DNA of 64,000 nucleotides, from positions 1 through 64,000 of the forward strand of contig DASZHS010000005.1 in the NCBI GenBank assembly GCA_035937595.1, written 5' to 3'. A program made the translations under genes and the position numbers. Each line of letters opens with the position of its first letter. Position 1 is the stretch's first letter. This DNA comes from Palsa-459 sp035937595 (GTDB lineage Bacteria; Actinomycetota; Acidimicrobiia; Acidimicrobiales; RAAP-2). The notes below the pieces were generated by a model. It was not told the DNA's origin. It saw only the letters and a list, made by a program, of their open reading frames with translations, and did no database searches. Shown one piece after another: positions 29,946 to 37,678 of the stretch.

Positions 29946-30709
29946 ACGCAGCGGACGTCGACCCCTGCCGCCCTCAACTCCTCCACGTGGAGCTGATCGG
30001 CTCCACCATCAGTGAGCAGGATGTCGATGTCGTCGAGGTCGAGGACATGACCGAACGCCACCCGCCCGAGCTTCGTGGAGTCGGCCACCCCGATGACTCG
30101 CTGCGAGGCGCTGGCGGCGGCGCGCTTGATCGCTGTCTCAGCGAGAAAGTGGGTGGTAACGCCTGCCTTGGCGTCAATGCCGCAAGGACCTAAGACGAAT
30201 GTGTCGAACCGGAGCCGAGAGATGCACGGCTCGATGAGGCTCCCCGTCAACGACAGTTCTCCCGGTCGGACCTCGCCACCAGGGAGGAGGAGCTTGATGC
30301 CTGGACAATTGTGCAACTCGAAGACGGGCCTAAGGGCGAGTGGCATGACGGTCATTCGCCGGTTGCGGAGCGCTCGGGCGACCTCCATGGCGGTGGTTCC
30401 ACCATCGAGGATGACCGTCTCCCCGTCGACCAAGAGACTTGCGGCGGCGGCACCAATCGCGGCCTTCGCGTCGTGGGACTCGAGTACTCGAATGTCGTAC
30501 GGGGTCTCCTCGGCGCTGAGGAAGACGCTCACCGCCCCACCGTGCACACGTCGCAGGCCGCCCCTGCGCTCCAGGGACTCCAGATCACGGCGCACGGTCA
30601 TCTCAGAGCACTCGAAGGCGTCGGCCAGCTCCCCGACGAGCACTGGACTGCGCTGACGGAGGCACTGCAGGATCATCCGGTGCCGGGTGTGAACATCCAC
30701 TATGTTCAT
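29942..30709 (-). CDS. DeoR-family transcriptional regulator
   Basis: 255 residues from ATG at 30709. The N-terminal helix-turn-helix is textbook for the family: VLVGELADAFECSEMTVRRD then LESLERRGGLRRVHGGA. The C-terminal domain (GETVILDGGTTAMEVARALR; FDTFVLGPCGIDAKAGVTTH; VIGVADSTKLGRVAF) is the sugar-phosphate-sensing isomerase-like fold. It probably represses itself and the overlapping MFS gene until a phosphorylated sugar binds. Confidence 0.92.
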   Translation of the reverse strand: MNIVDVHTRHRMILQCLRQRSPVLVGELADAFECSEMTVRRDLESLERRGGLRRVHGGAVSVFLSAEETPYDIRVLESHDAKAAIGAAAASLLVDGETVILDGGTTAMEVARALRNRRMTVMPLALRPVFELHNCPGIKLLLPGGEVRPGELSLTGSLIEPCISRLRFDTFVLGPCGIDAKAGVTTHFLAETAIKRAAASASQRVIGVADSTKLGRVAFGHVLDLDDIDILLTDGGADQLHVEELRAAGVDVRCV

Positions 30710-30723
30710 ACTAACAAGGTTAA

Positions 30724-30739
30724 GTGTGCACTCTCACAC
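30724..30739. promoter_or_regulatory. Putative DeoR operator
   Basis: GTGTGCACTCTCACAC: five-base arms GTGTG/CACAC around a six-base centre, 15 bases upstream of the DeoR start codon. Position suggests autoregulation. Confidence 0.45.
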
Positions 30740-30981
30740 CCTGGCGGGGGGTCGCCCCGCGAATGGCGGTGTGTGGAGTGAGATGAAGGTGAGGGCTGGC
30801 CCGCGAAGAGCGTCGGTGACCTCGGGGTTGGACCTCCTTAATCCTTAATGACCTGTGATCCCCCAACGATCTGGACGACGGCGAGTCGCTCGACCTGGCC
30901 GTCGAAGCCCAGCACGCGAACCGGCAGCGAAGATCTAGGCAGCGGTAGGAACCGGCAGTGCCATCGGCGAGGGGCGCTCTC

Positions 30982-32505
30982 TCATCCCCGACGCGGAAGA
31001 ACGGGGCCGGACGCAACCTCGCCAGTCTCCTTGGGTTTGTAGGCGTCCGTCGCGACGACACAGTGGTCGCCCGCGACGCAGGAGATCTCTGTGGTCTGTC
31101 CACCGCCGTTCCGGATGGCCGTTGCGTCGTGCCAGGCGCCGCTCACCTTGTCGACGAGGAAGTTGGCACTGCCTCCGTCGACCCCTCCTGCGGCGCAGTC
31201 CCCGGTCGCATCGCACGAGATGGTGGTGGGCTCGGCGTACCCGCCGCGAACGACTCCGACGAGGCCAGGGATCGCGCGGGCGCTGCGCCACGTGCCGGCT
31301 CGCTCCTCGACGAGGAACCCCAACCCCGCGCCCGAACCCGACCCGTCCGAGTACATCCCGACCGCATCGCAGCTGCCCACCGCCCAACACGAGATGGCGG
31401 TCGCCCCCCCGTCGTCGCCGACGTTCAGCGAGGCGAATCCGGGAATGGGCCTTGCCGCGCCCCAGACGCCACCTCGCTCGTCAACGATGAAGCCCGTGCC
31501 GTGCCCGTGTCCCTCGTCGGTAGCCCCGGTGGCCGCGCAGTCGCCTGGCGCTGCGCAGGAGAGGGCAAACGTGGGATGTGGGAAACCGCCGTAGTTGAGC
31601 GAGAGTCCCGGGATCTCCTCTGCGCTTCCCCAGATCCCGTGCGACTCGTCGACCACGAAGCCATGCTGGACGGAGCCGGCGAACCACGACCCCGCTGCCG
31701 AGCAGTCACCCACGGCGGTGCAGGAGACAGCATTCACCGCTGCCGTGCCCCCGCCATTGCTGAGAGCCGCGAGCCCGGGCACGTCCTGGGCGGCCCCCCA
31801 GACACCCTTCCTCTCGACGACCACGAAGCCCCCTCCGTTACCCGCCCCGTACGTACCCACCGCCGCGCAGTCACCGGGTGCGCCGCACGAGACAGACTCG
31901 ACACTGGACGGTGCCGCGTGAGCGAGCGAATGAGGTCCGGGCTCGGACCGCGCCTTACCCCACACGCCTCGTCTCTCGTCGATGACAACGCCGACACTTC
32001 CCACCGAGCCACCTGCCGCGCACGATCCTGGTGCCCGACAGGAGACCGACACGAGGGTCGACGCGAGACGTTGGCTCGCAGTCAGGCCGGGAATCGCGAA
32101 CGGCCTCCCCCATCTCCCGTGTGACTCGCCGAGAATGAACCCTTCCTCCTGGGCAGTGACGGAGCCCAGGGTCCAGTAGCCAACGGCGGTGCAGTCGCCC
32201 CTGGCCGCGCACGAGAGTGACGTAAACACCCCAGGGTGATTGTGGCCAGAGATCTGGATCTCACTTCCCCACGGGAACGGGCGCAAGGGGTTGCTCGAAC
32301 GCGATAGCGCCGCAAGCGTGGGCGACGTCGCGGTCAACGAGGCGATGAGGAGCACCACGACGGCGATGGCCCACCGCCTCGGGGAGGTGGCGTGAAGGGC
32401 GCCCACGACGCGGAGTCTTTCACGCGATGATTGAGGAGTGCTCGGCACATCTGCGCGATGAATCGGCAACAGCTCGTTCGACCGAGGATGTCGCAGCACG
32501 ATCAC
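30982..32505 (-). CDS. Secreted repeat protein (propeller-like), second of its kind
   Basis: 507 residues from GTG at 32505. After a polar N-terminus of about 45 residues, a hydrophobic signal segment (RRWAIAVVVLLIASLTATSP) leads into eight to nine units of 45-60 residues. Each has SC-x-A-x-G-D-C-x-A-x-G, a Gly-rich loop, GFVVVERKGVWGAA and IPGL. The plan is the same as the 9197 protein (two Cys per unit, W after the inner strand) but the units are longer and far more diverged. Function unknown; an exported adhesion or binding role is only a guess. Confidence 0.8.
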   Translation of the reverse strand: MIVLRHPRSNELLPIHRADVPSTPQSSRERLRVVGALHATSPRRWAIAVVVLLIASLTATSPTLAALSRSSNPLRPFPWGSEIQISGHNHPGVFTSLSCAARGDCTAVGYWTLGSVTAQEEGFILGESHGRWGRPFAIPGLTASQRLASTLVSVSCRAPGSCAAGGSVGSVGVVIDERRGVWGKARSEPGPHSLAHAAPSSVESVSCGAPGDCAAVGTYGAGNGGGFVVVERKGVWGAAQDVPGLAALSNGGGTAAVNAVSCTAVGDCSAAGSWFAGSVQHGFVVDESHGIWGSAEEIPGLSLNYGGFPHPTFALSCAAPGDCAATGATDEGHGHGTGFIVDERGGVWGAARPIPGFASLNVGDDGGATAISCWAVGSCDAVGMYSDGSGSGAGLGFLVEERAGTWRSARAIPGLVGVVRGGYAEPTTISCDATGDCAAGGVDGGSANFLVDKVSGAWHDATAIRNGGGQTTEISCVAGDHCVVATDAYKPKETGEVASGPVLPRRG

Positions 32506-32778
32506 CCACGTCCTCCACGGCTCTCCACCGGTGACCGTGTCGCACGGGGTAGAGCCGGTTTACGGATGCTTTCCGTGGCGAGTCGGGAGTGCGAGAAGGG
32601 CCGCCCTTGGGACCATCGCCTACCCGGTGCCCCCGGTGTACCAGACCCCGCCATCGGGGTGATCGGCAGCTGCGCGCACGGGTATCCGTGACGACATCCC
32701 GGCGACGGGCCACACGCTCGGTGTGTGACAGCGGCCGAGGACTTGCCCTGACGGCGAGTCTTCAATGTGACCGGTAGA
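32506..32778. other. Intergenic stretch of 273 bases
   Basis: No gene is supported on either strand. Confidence 0.4.
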
Positions 32779-33741
32779 TCACGGCACGGGGCTCGCCTTC
32801 ACTTGCACGAAGCCGCCGAAGGTTTCGTGGACTTGTCCTGTTGTCGGGTTGACAACCAGGAAGTAGGGGAGCGCATAGACCCCGAACTCAGAAGAACGAA
32901 CGTTCCCAAGGGACACTGGGCTCCTCGATCGGAACCTCGTGTGGGGGTACTCGACGATCCACACGACGTTGTGCCAGTCGGGATGGCCAGGAGATGGTTC
33001 CTCGAGCGTCGCCAGGTAGACGATCGGTGGCACCCCTCCTTGCAGAGCCGGCCCAAATCCTCCGAGCCCCACTCCGGCCCTCCCACTCCTGAGCGCTTCG
33101 GCACGCGACAGCGACGGGACCAAGTGCTCCGGAGGAGGCAGAAGCCGCATGCCGCCACCGACGAGCACGCTCGACGCAAGGCGCCCCGCTGGCGACACCA
33201 TTGGCGTCGCCGCCGACGCCGGCTCACCGAGCTGAGCGCAGTTCGCGAGTAACTCGACTCGCGACATCGACGAGTTCCGGAGGTGGACGTTCGACGACGG
33301 TGCCGACTCACTCGACGTCAAGCGGTAGGAGCCCGAGGGCAGATCGAAGGCCAGGTGCGCGTTCGACGCGAAGCCTCGGCTCGCAACGAGTGTGCTGCCC
33401 CGCCAGACATAGACAACACCCGTTGGGTTGAACGGCTGCGCGACCGTCGGGCAAGCATTCGCAAAGACCGTCAGCGTCGCTTTGTGCTGCGATCCCTGGG
33501 ACGTGCCAGCAGGGCCCACGACCGAGCCCGCGCCGCTGTCAGACGCGGGGCCGCTTCGTCCAAATGGCGGAAGACCTGCGAAGGAGCTCAGTACCAACCA
33601 GATCGCAGCAGCACCCGCGGCGATGACGAGCCCAACGATGACGCGATGACGGCGACCCCGCCGCCGGGCCTCCCTGATGAGCACCTCGACGTGCTCGTCT
33701 CCGTCAGTCGGGGGCGACTCTTTGGCTGCTGTCACGGTCAT
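32779..33741 (-). CDS. Membrane-anchored exported protein, divergent from GntR
   Basis: ATG at 33741; 320 residues. A cytoplasmic start with EVLIREARRRGRRHRVIVGL leads into one signal-anchor helix (VIAAGAAAIWLVLSSFAGLP), a Gly/Ser-rich linker and an exterior domain. That domain contains beta strands (GVVYVWRGSTLVASRGFASN) with two Cys (NACPT, NCAQLG) and a C-terminal region VWIVEYPHTRFRSRSPVSLG then PTTGQVHETFGGFVQV. No family was recognised. The operator for the divergent GntR gene lies in the 36-base gap, so this is the likely regulated target. Confidence 0.65.
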   Translation of the reverse strand: MTVTAAKESPPTDGDEHVEVLIREARRRGRRHRVIVGLVIAAGAAAIWLVLSSFAGLPPFGRSGPASDSGAGSVVGPAGTSQGSQHKATLTVFANACPTVAQPFNPTGVVYVWRGSTLVASRGFASNAHLAFDLPSGSYRLTSSESAPSSNVHLRNSSMSRVELLANCAQLGEPASAATPMVSPAGRLASSVLVGGGMRLLPPPEHLVPSLSRAEALRSGRAGVGLGGFGPALQGGVPPIVYLATLEEPSPGHPDWHNVVWIVEYPHTRFRSRSPVSLGNVRSSEFGVYALPYFLVVNPTTGQVHETFGGFVQVKASPVP

Positions 33742-33757
33742 CGGGGTTCTCCGGGCT

Positions 33758-33777
33758 GGTACTATGTGGATAGTACC
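33758..33777. promoter_or_regulatory. GntR operator: perfect inverted repeat
   Basis: GGTACTATGTGGATAGTACC: eight-base arms GGTACTAT/ATAGTACC around GTGG, ending at the base before the GntR start codon. It is well placed to block both divergent promoters. The half-site TAGTACC recurs before the paralogous regulator at 16011. Confidence 0.75.
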
Positions 33778-34125
33778 ATGACGATGCGGCGCGTGAGCAG
33801 GGATGACTCGGTCGCCCTCTACGACGTGGTGGCCGCCGAGCTGCGCCGGGCCATCGCGGAGGGCGAGGCCAGACCCGGCGAACGGATGCCTCGCGCGGTC
33901 GATCTCGCAGCGATCCTGGGCGTAAACAAGAACACCGTGATCCGTGCGTTGCACATCCTTCGCGAGGAAGGCCTCGTTGACTTCACTCGGGGCCGCGGCG
34001 TGCGAGTGGTGGGCGCTCCTCAGAAGAGCGCCGTGCTTGCGCGGATCGACGAGCTGCTCGACTTCGCAAGAAGCCAGGGCTACCAACGGGAAGAAATCGT
34101 CGCACTCATCCAACTCCGGGATTGA
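33778..34125 (+). CDS. GntR-family regulator, YtrA-like (paralogue of 16011)
   Basis: ATG at 33778 directly follows the inverted repeat; 115 residues. The DNA-binding half reads SVALYDVVAAELRRAIAEGE, ARPGERMPRAVDLAAILGVN and KNTVIRALHILREEGLVDFT then RGRGVRVVG, very close to the 16011 protein, and the short tail aligns too. Earlier in-frame codons run through the divergent gene and are not used. Likely an autoregulated repressor of the exported protein gene on its left. Confidence 0.9.
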   Translation: MTMRRVSRDDSVALYDVVAAELRRAIAEGEARPGERMPRAVDLAAILGVNKNTVIRALHILREEGLVDFTRGRGVRVVGAPQKSAVLARIDELLDFARSQGYQREEIVALIQLRD

Positions 34126-34237
34126 GCGGTGACGGGGTAGATCACCTATCCCGGCGATGCAGGAGGGCACCTCCGATCGGTCGTCGGAGCCACCAACATC
34201 GACGAGAGCTCGTCATGCTTGGGTGGCAGCGAGGGGG

Positions 34238-34822
34238 CTAGATGCGGGCGGAACGTAGGATCGTGGCCCACCAGACCAGGTCGTTGAACATCGCATCGAC
34301 CGATGGCTTAATGGCGTCTTCTATATCGCTCATTGGCGCGTTCCCGCCGAATGGGTGAACCTTGAACAGGTCGCTGCCGCCGATGTGCGCGCTGAACTTC
34401 GAGGGCACCATTTGAAGCTCGACGCCGATGCCACGCAAGTGCTCGATGGCCCGGGCACCACCGGTGCTTCCGTACCCGAGCGCCGAGAACGGCTTACGTA
34501 CCCACTCGACGTAGGCCTGGTCGAGCGCGTTCTTCAAGGCGCCGGTGACAGAGTGGTTGTACTCGGCGACGATGAAGATGTAGCCGTCGTAGGGACGGAT
34601 CACGTCTTGCCAGGCGAGCACCTTTGCGTCGACGCTCGGCGCGTGCAGGTTCGTAGCTGCCTCTGCGAAGAATGGCAGGTCGAAATCCCGGAGGTCGAGG
34701 CGGTCGAGGGTGAAGTCGTCGCGCCCGGCCGCTTGGTCCATGAGCCAGTCGGCGGGCTTGTCGGCGAAGCGCGACGGACGAGTCGAGCCGATGACCATGG
34801 CGAGACGGGGAGGGATGCTCAC
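34238..34822 (-). CDS. NAD(P)H-dependent FMN reductase
   Basis: GTG at 34822 (VSIPPRLAMVIGSTRPSRFA); 194 residues. The flavodoxin-like fold is shown by the first-strand loop GSTRPSR that binds FMN phosphate, VAEYNHSVTGALKNALDQAY and PFSALGYGSTGGARAIEHLR. Members transfer electrons from NAD(P)H to FMN or quinones. It is divergent from an HxlR regulator, a common arrangement for redox-sensing control. Confidence 0.88.
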   Translation of the reverse strand: MSIPPRLAMVIGSTRPSRFADKPADWLMDQAAGRDDFTLDRLDLRDFDLPFFAEAATNLHAPSVDAKVLAWQDVIRPYDGYIFIVAEYNHSVTGALKNALDQAYVEWVRKPFSALGYGSTGGARAIEHLRGIGVELQMVPSKFSAHIGGSDLFKVHPFGGNAPMSDIEDAIKPSVDAMFNDLVWWATILRSARI

Positions 34823-34847
34823 GTGGTGCCTCCGGTTTCCGTTGGGT

Positions 34848-34867
34848 AGTAAGTTACCTCTAGTTAT
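34848..34867. promoter_or_regulatory. Putative HxlR operator and promoter region
   Basis: GTAAGTTACCTCTAGTTATC: AT-rich, with AGTTA repeated ten bases apart, between the divergent reductase and HxlR genes. An overlapping GGTA...TACC pair spans 34845-34858. Confidence 0.4.
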
Positions 34868-34955
34868 CAATCTGGCACGGGGCGTGCGCCTTGCGCAAGG
34901 GGGCACCTCTTCTTCACCAGGTCACCTTGACGTGACTATCCGACAGGAGAGCGCG

Positions 34956-35378
34956 ATGGTCGACAGTCGAACCTGTGCACGCCACAGAGATGACCCTGAG
35001 ATCGCAGGAACGGTCTCCGAGATGCTCGCTCGCATCGGCGACAAGTGGTCCATTCTTATCGTCGCAACCCTGGGTGCAAGACCGATGCGTTTCAATGAGC
35101 TTCGACGCAACATCGAGGACATCAGTCAGAAGATGCTCTCTTCGACGCTGAAGGTGCTTGAACGTGACGGCCTCGTCACGAGAACGGTGTTCGCCAAGGT
35201 CCCACCGCAGGTCGAGTACGCCCTCAGCGACCTAGGACACGAGTTGCTGCAGCCGGTCAGTGCGCTGGCGGAGTGGACCGCGGCGAACACGCCGCGCATC
35301 ACGGCTGCTCGAGTGACGTACGACTCCCGTGCCGAGAATCTCGCGAATGGTGGCGCGTCGCCGGAACAAGTGAGCTAG
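34956..35378 (+). CDS. HxlR-family transcriptional regulator
   Basis: ATG at 34956; 140 residues. The winged helix is clear: EMLARIGDKWSILIVATLGA, RPMRFNELRRNIEDISQKML then SSTLKVLERDGLVTRTVFAK and PPQVEYALSDLGHELLQPV. A Cys near the N-terminus (RTCARH) is at the place where many redox-sensing members carry one. It probably controls the divergent FMN reductase. Confidence 0.92.
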   Translation: MVDSRTCARHRDDPEIAGTVSEMLARIGDKWSILIVATLGARPMRFNELRRNIEDISQKMLSSTLKVLERDGLVTRTVFAKVPPQVEYALSDLGHELLQPVSALAEWTAANTPRITAARVTYDSRAENLANGGASPEQVS

Positions 35379-35394
35379 CAAGTCGCGACGAAAT

Positions 35395-35432
35395 CGTCGT
35401 CGTCGTCGTCGTCGTCGTGTTCGTCGTCGTCG
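35395..35432 (+). repeat. CGT trinucleotide run
   Basis: An almost pure run of CGT units, interrupted once by GTT, in non-coding sequence between the HxlR and catalase genes. Such runs can vary in length by slippage. No gene crosses it. Confidence 0.8.
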
Positions 35433-35673
35433 GACATCACTGAAACCAAGCGAGGCGGTCACTTGAACGACGAGTTGGAGAGGGCTGCCGCTGCCTACCC
35501 GGATATCCGGGCCGCTCCTCGCGCCTGGTGGTCAGGGCCTCTTTCTGGCACCGTCGGCGACCATTGCGGGAAGATTGTCGGTGAGGCCACTATTCGGTGG
35601 ATCAGTTCGGTTGCTCTATAACGACGTCCTGAGCGGAACGTGGTAGCAAAAGACCGGACCTGAAGGAGGATCA

Positions 35674-37203
35674 ATGACCGAACGAGGCGAACAGCGGCCC
35701 CCCACAACCACCGATGCCGGAATTCCGGTCGCCAGCCAGGAGCACTCACTCACGATTGGTCCCGATGGACCCATCCTGCTGCAGGACTTCTACCTGATTG
35801 AACAGATGGCGAACTTCAACCGAGAGCGCATTCCCGAGCGTCAGCCCCACGCCAAGGGAGGTGGCGCCTTCGGCATCTTCGAGGTCACGAAGGACGTCAG
35901 CACCTTCACCAAGGCCGTCGTATTCGCGCCCGGCAGCAAGACCGATCTGGTGATCCGGTTCTCAACGGTGGCGGGTGAGCGCGGGTCGCCCGATACCTGG
36001 CGTGACCCCCGCGGATTCGCTGTCAAGCTCTACACCAGTGAGGGCAACCTCGACATCGTCGGCAACAACACCCCGATCTTTTTCATCCGCGATCCGATGA
36101 AATTCCAGAACTTCATCCGCTCGCAGAAGCGGCTTGCTGCGAACAACCTGCGCGACCCTGACATGCAGTGGGACTTCTGGACCCTCTCGCCCGAGTCTGC
36201 CCATCAGGTGGCCTACCTGATGGGCGATCGCGGCATCCCACGCTCGTGGCGCCACATGAACGGCTACTCGTCGCACACCTACATGTGGGTCAACGCGCAG
36301 CGTGAACGGTTCTGGGTGAAGTACCACTTCAAGACCAACCAGGGGGTCGACTACCTGACCCAGGCCGACGCGGATCGGATCGCCGGCGAGGACGCGGACT
36401 ATCACCAGCGCGATCTCTATGAGGCCATCGAGCGGGGCGACTTCCCAAGCTGGTCCCTCAAGATGCAGATCATGCCTTTCGACGACGCCAAGACCTACCG
36501 CTTCAACCCCTTCGACCTGACCAAGGTGTGGCCGCACGCGGACTACCCGCTGATCGACGTGGGCACACTCACGCTCAATCGAAACGTCACCGACTACCAC
36601 GCAGAGATAGAGCAAGCAGCCTTCCAGCCCAACAACATGGTGCCCGGTACCGGTCTCTCACCGGACAAGATGCTGCTGGCCCGCGGCTTCTCCTACGCCG
36701 ACGCCCATCGAGCACGGCTCGGCGTCAACTACCAGCAAATCCCGGTGAACCGCCCCAGGGCAGCCGTGCACAACTACTCAAAGGACGGGGTCATGCGCAT
36801 CGACAATGTCACCGACCCGGTGTACTTCCCGAACTCGTTCGAAAACGCCGCGGCGGCCGACACCGCCGTGTACGCCGAGCAGGCAGTGTGGGCCGCCGAC
36901 GGTGAGATGGTGCGCGCCGCCTACACCCTGCACGCCGAGGACGACGACTTCGGGCAGGCCCGGACCTTGCTCACGCGGATCATGGACGACCCCGCCCGCG
37001 GCCGGCTGGTCGATACCGTCTCCGGCATGCTTTCGGGTCTGCGCCGCGACGAGGTGCTCAAGCGAGCTTTCGAGTACTGGCGCAACATCGACCAAGAGGT
37101 GGGCGGACGCATCGAGTCGGCCACCATTGAGAAGCGCAAGGGGCTGAGCTGCTCGGCAAGCGGAAGGCGCTCAAGCCTCACAGTTCGCGCGGAGTGCAAC
37201 TAG
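35674..37203 (+). CDS. katA: Monofunctional haem catalase
   Basis: 509 residues from ATG with a GAAGGAGG ribosome site. Haem-catalase landmarks are all present: the distal His in RQPHAKGGGAFG, RFSTVAGERGSPDTWRDPRG, Asn in NNTPIFFIRDPMKFQ and the proximal Tyr in RGFSYADAHRARLG. It decomposes hydrogen peroxide in the cytoplasm. The last 25 residues (after EKRKGL) are Ser/Arg/Cys-rich and unlike a normal catalase end, so a late frameshift is possible. A 38-base CGT run and an empty 240-base stretch lie upstream. Confidence 0.94.
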   Translation: MTERGEQRPPTTTDAGIPVASQEHSLTIGPDGPILLQDFYLIEQMANFNRERIPERQPHAKGGGAFGIFEVTKDVSTFTKAVVFAPGSKTDLVIRFSTVAGERGSPDTWRDPRGFAVKLYTSEGNLDIVGNNTPIFFIRDPMKFQNFIRSQKRLAANNLRDPDMQWDFWTLSPESAHQVAYLMGDRGIPRSWRHMNGYSSHTYMWVNAQRERFWVKYHFKTNQGVDYLTQADADRIAGEDADYHQRDLYEAIERGDFPSWSLKMQIMPFDDAKTYRFNPFDLTKVWPHADYPLIDVGTLTLNRNVTDYHAEIEQAAFQPNNMVPGTGLSPDKMLLARGFSYADAHRARLGVNYQQIPVNRPRAAVHNYSKDGVMRIDNVTDPVYFPNSFENAAAADTAVYAEQAVWAADGEMVRAAYTLHAEDDDFGQARTLLTRIMDDPARGRLVDTVSGMLSGLRRDEVLKRAFEYWRNIDQEVGGRIESATIEKRKGLSCSASGRRSSLTVRAECN

Positions 37204-37678
37204 GGCGTATCCGCGGCCGTCCGTGACCATCCGCCCGTGTTCGAAGCGTCTCGCTGGACGTGCCGCAAGAGCTCGTCGCAGTTCTCGCGCGTATTGCGGA
37301 TATGGACGCCGCGTCCACATCGCTACGGATCCGGTGGTCGGTTCCGAGCGCATTCCATTGCTCACGGTCCAGCGGTCTGTTCATTCGGTGCTTCCAAACC
37401 TTGTCGTACGCTCGAGCATTGGGTCAGCGTTGTGATCCCATAGCGTCGTGGAGGATCGCCGGTCCGTACTGTGAGACAGGCCCGGACCGTGACAACTACC
37501 GCAGCTGCCGCTCGAACTCCGCGCACGGTGGAGCCAACATGCGCAGGGTCCCGCAGCCGCTCCTGGCTCGCCCGGCGTGGCCCCGCAGCATGGCCCGAGA
37601 GCTCGGCTCGGATGGAGGACCGCGAACCGCCCGTGGTTCCCGCAGCAGAGACGACGACGTGGTCGACGGCCGGTGCTC
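37204..37678. other. Intergenic stretch of 475 bases
   Basis: Several short open frames exist on both strands, but none shows a domain, signal or convincing composition. No gene is claimed. Confidence 0.4.

Noticed and set aside
37204..37678. Short genes between catalase and the GGDEF-EAL gene
   Set aside because: Several 60-70 codon frames overlap each other on both strands; none stands out.
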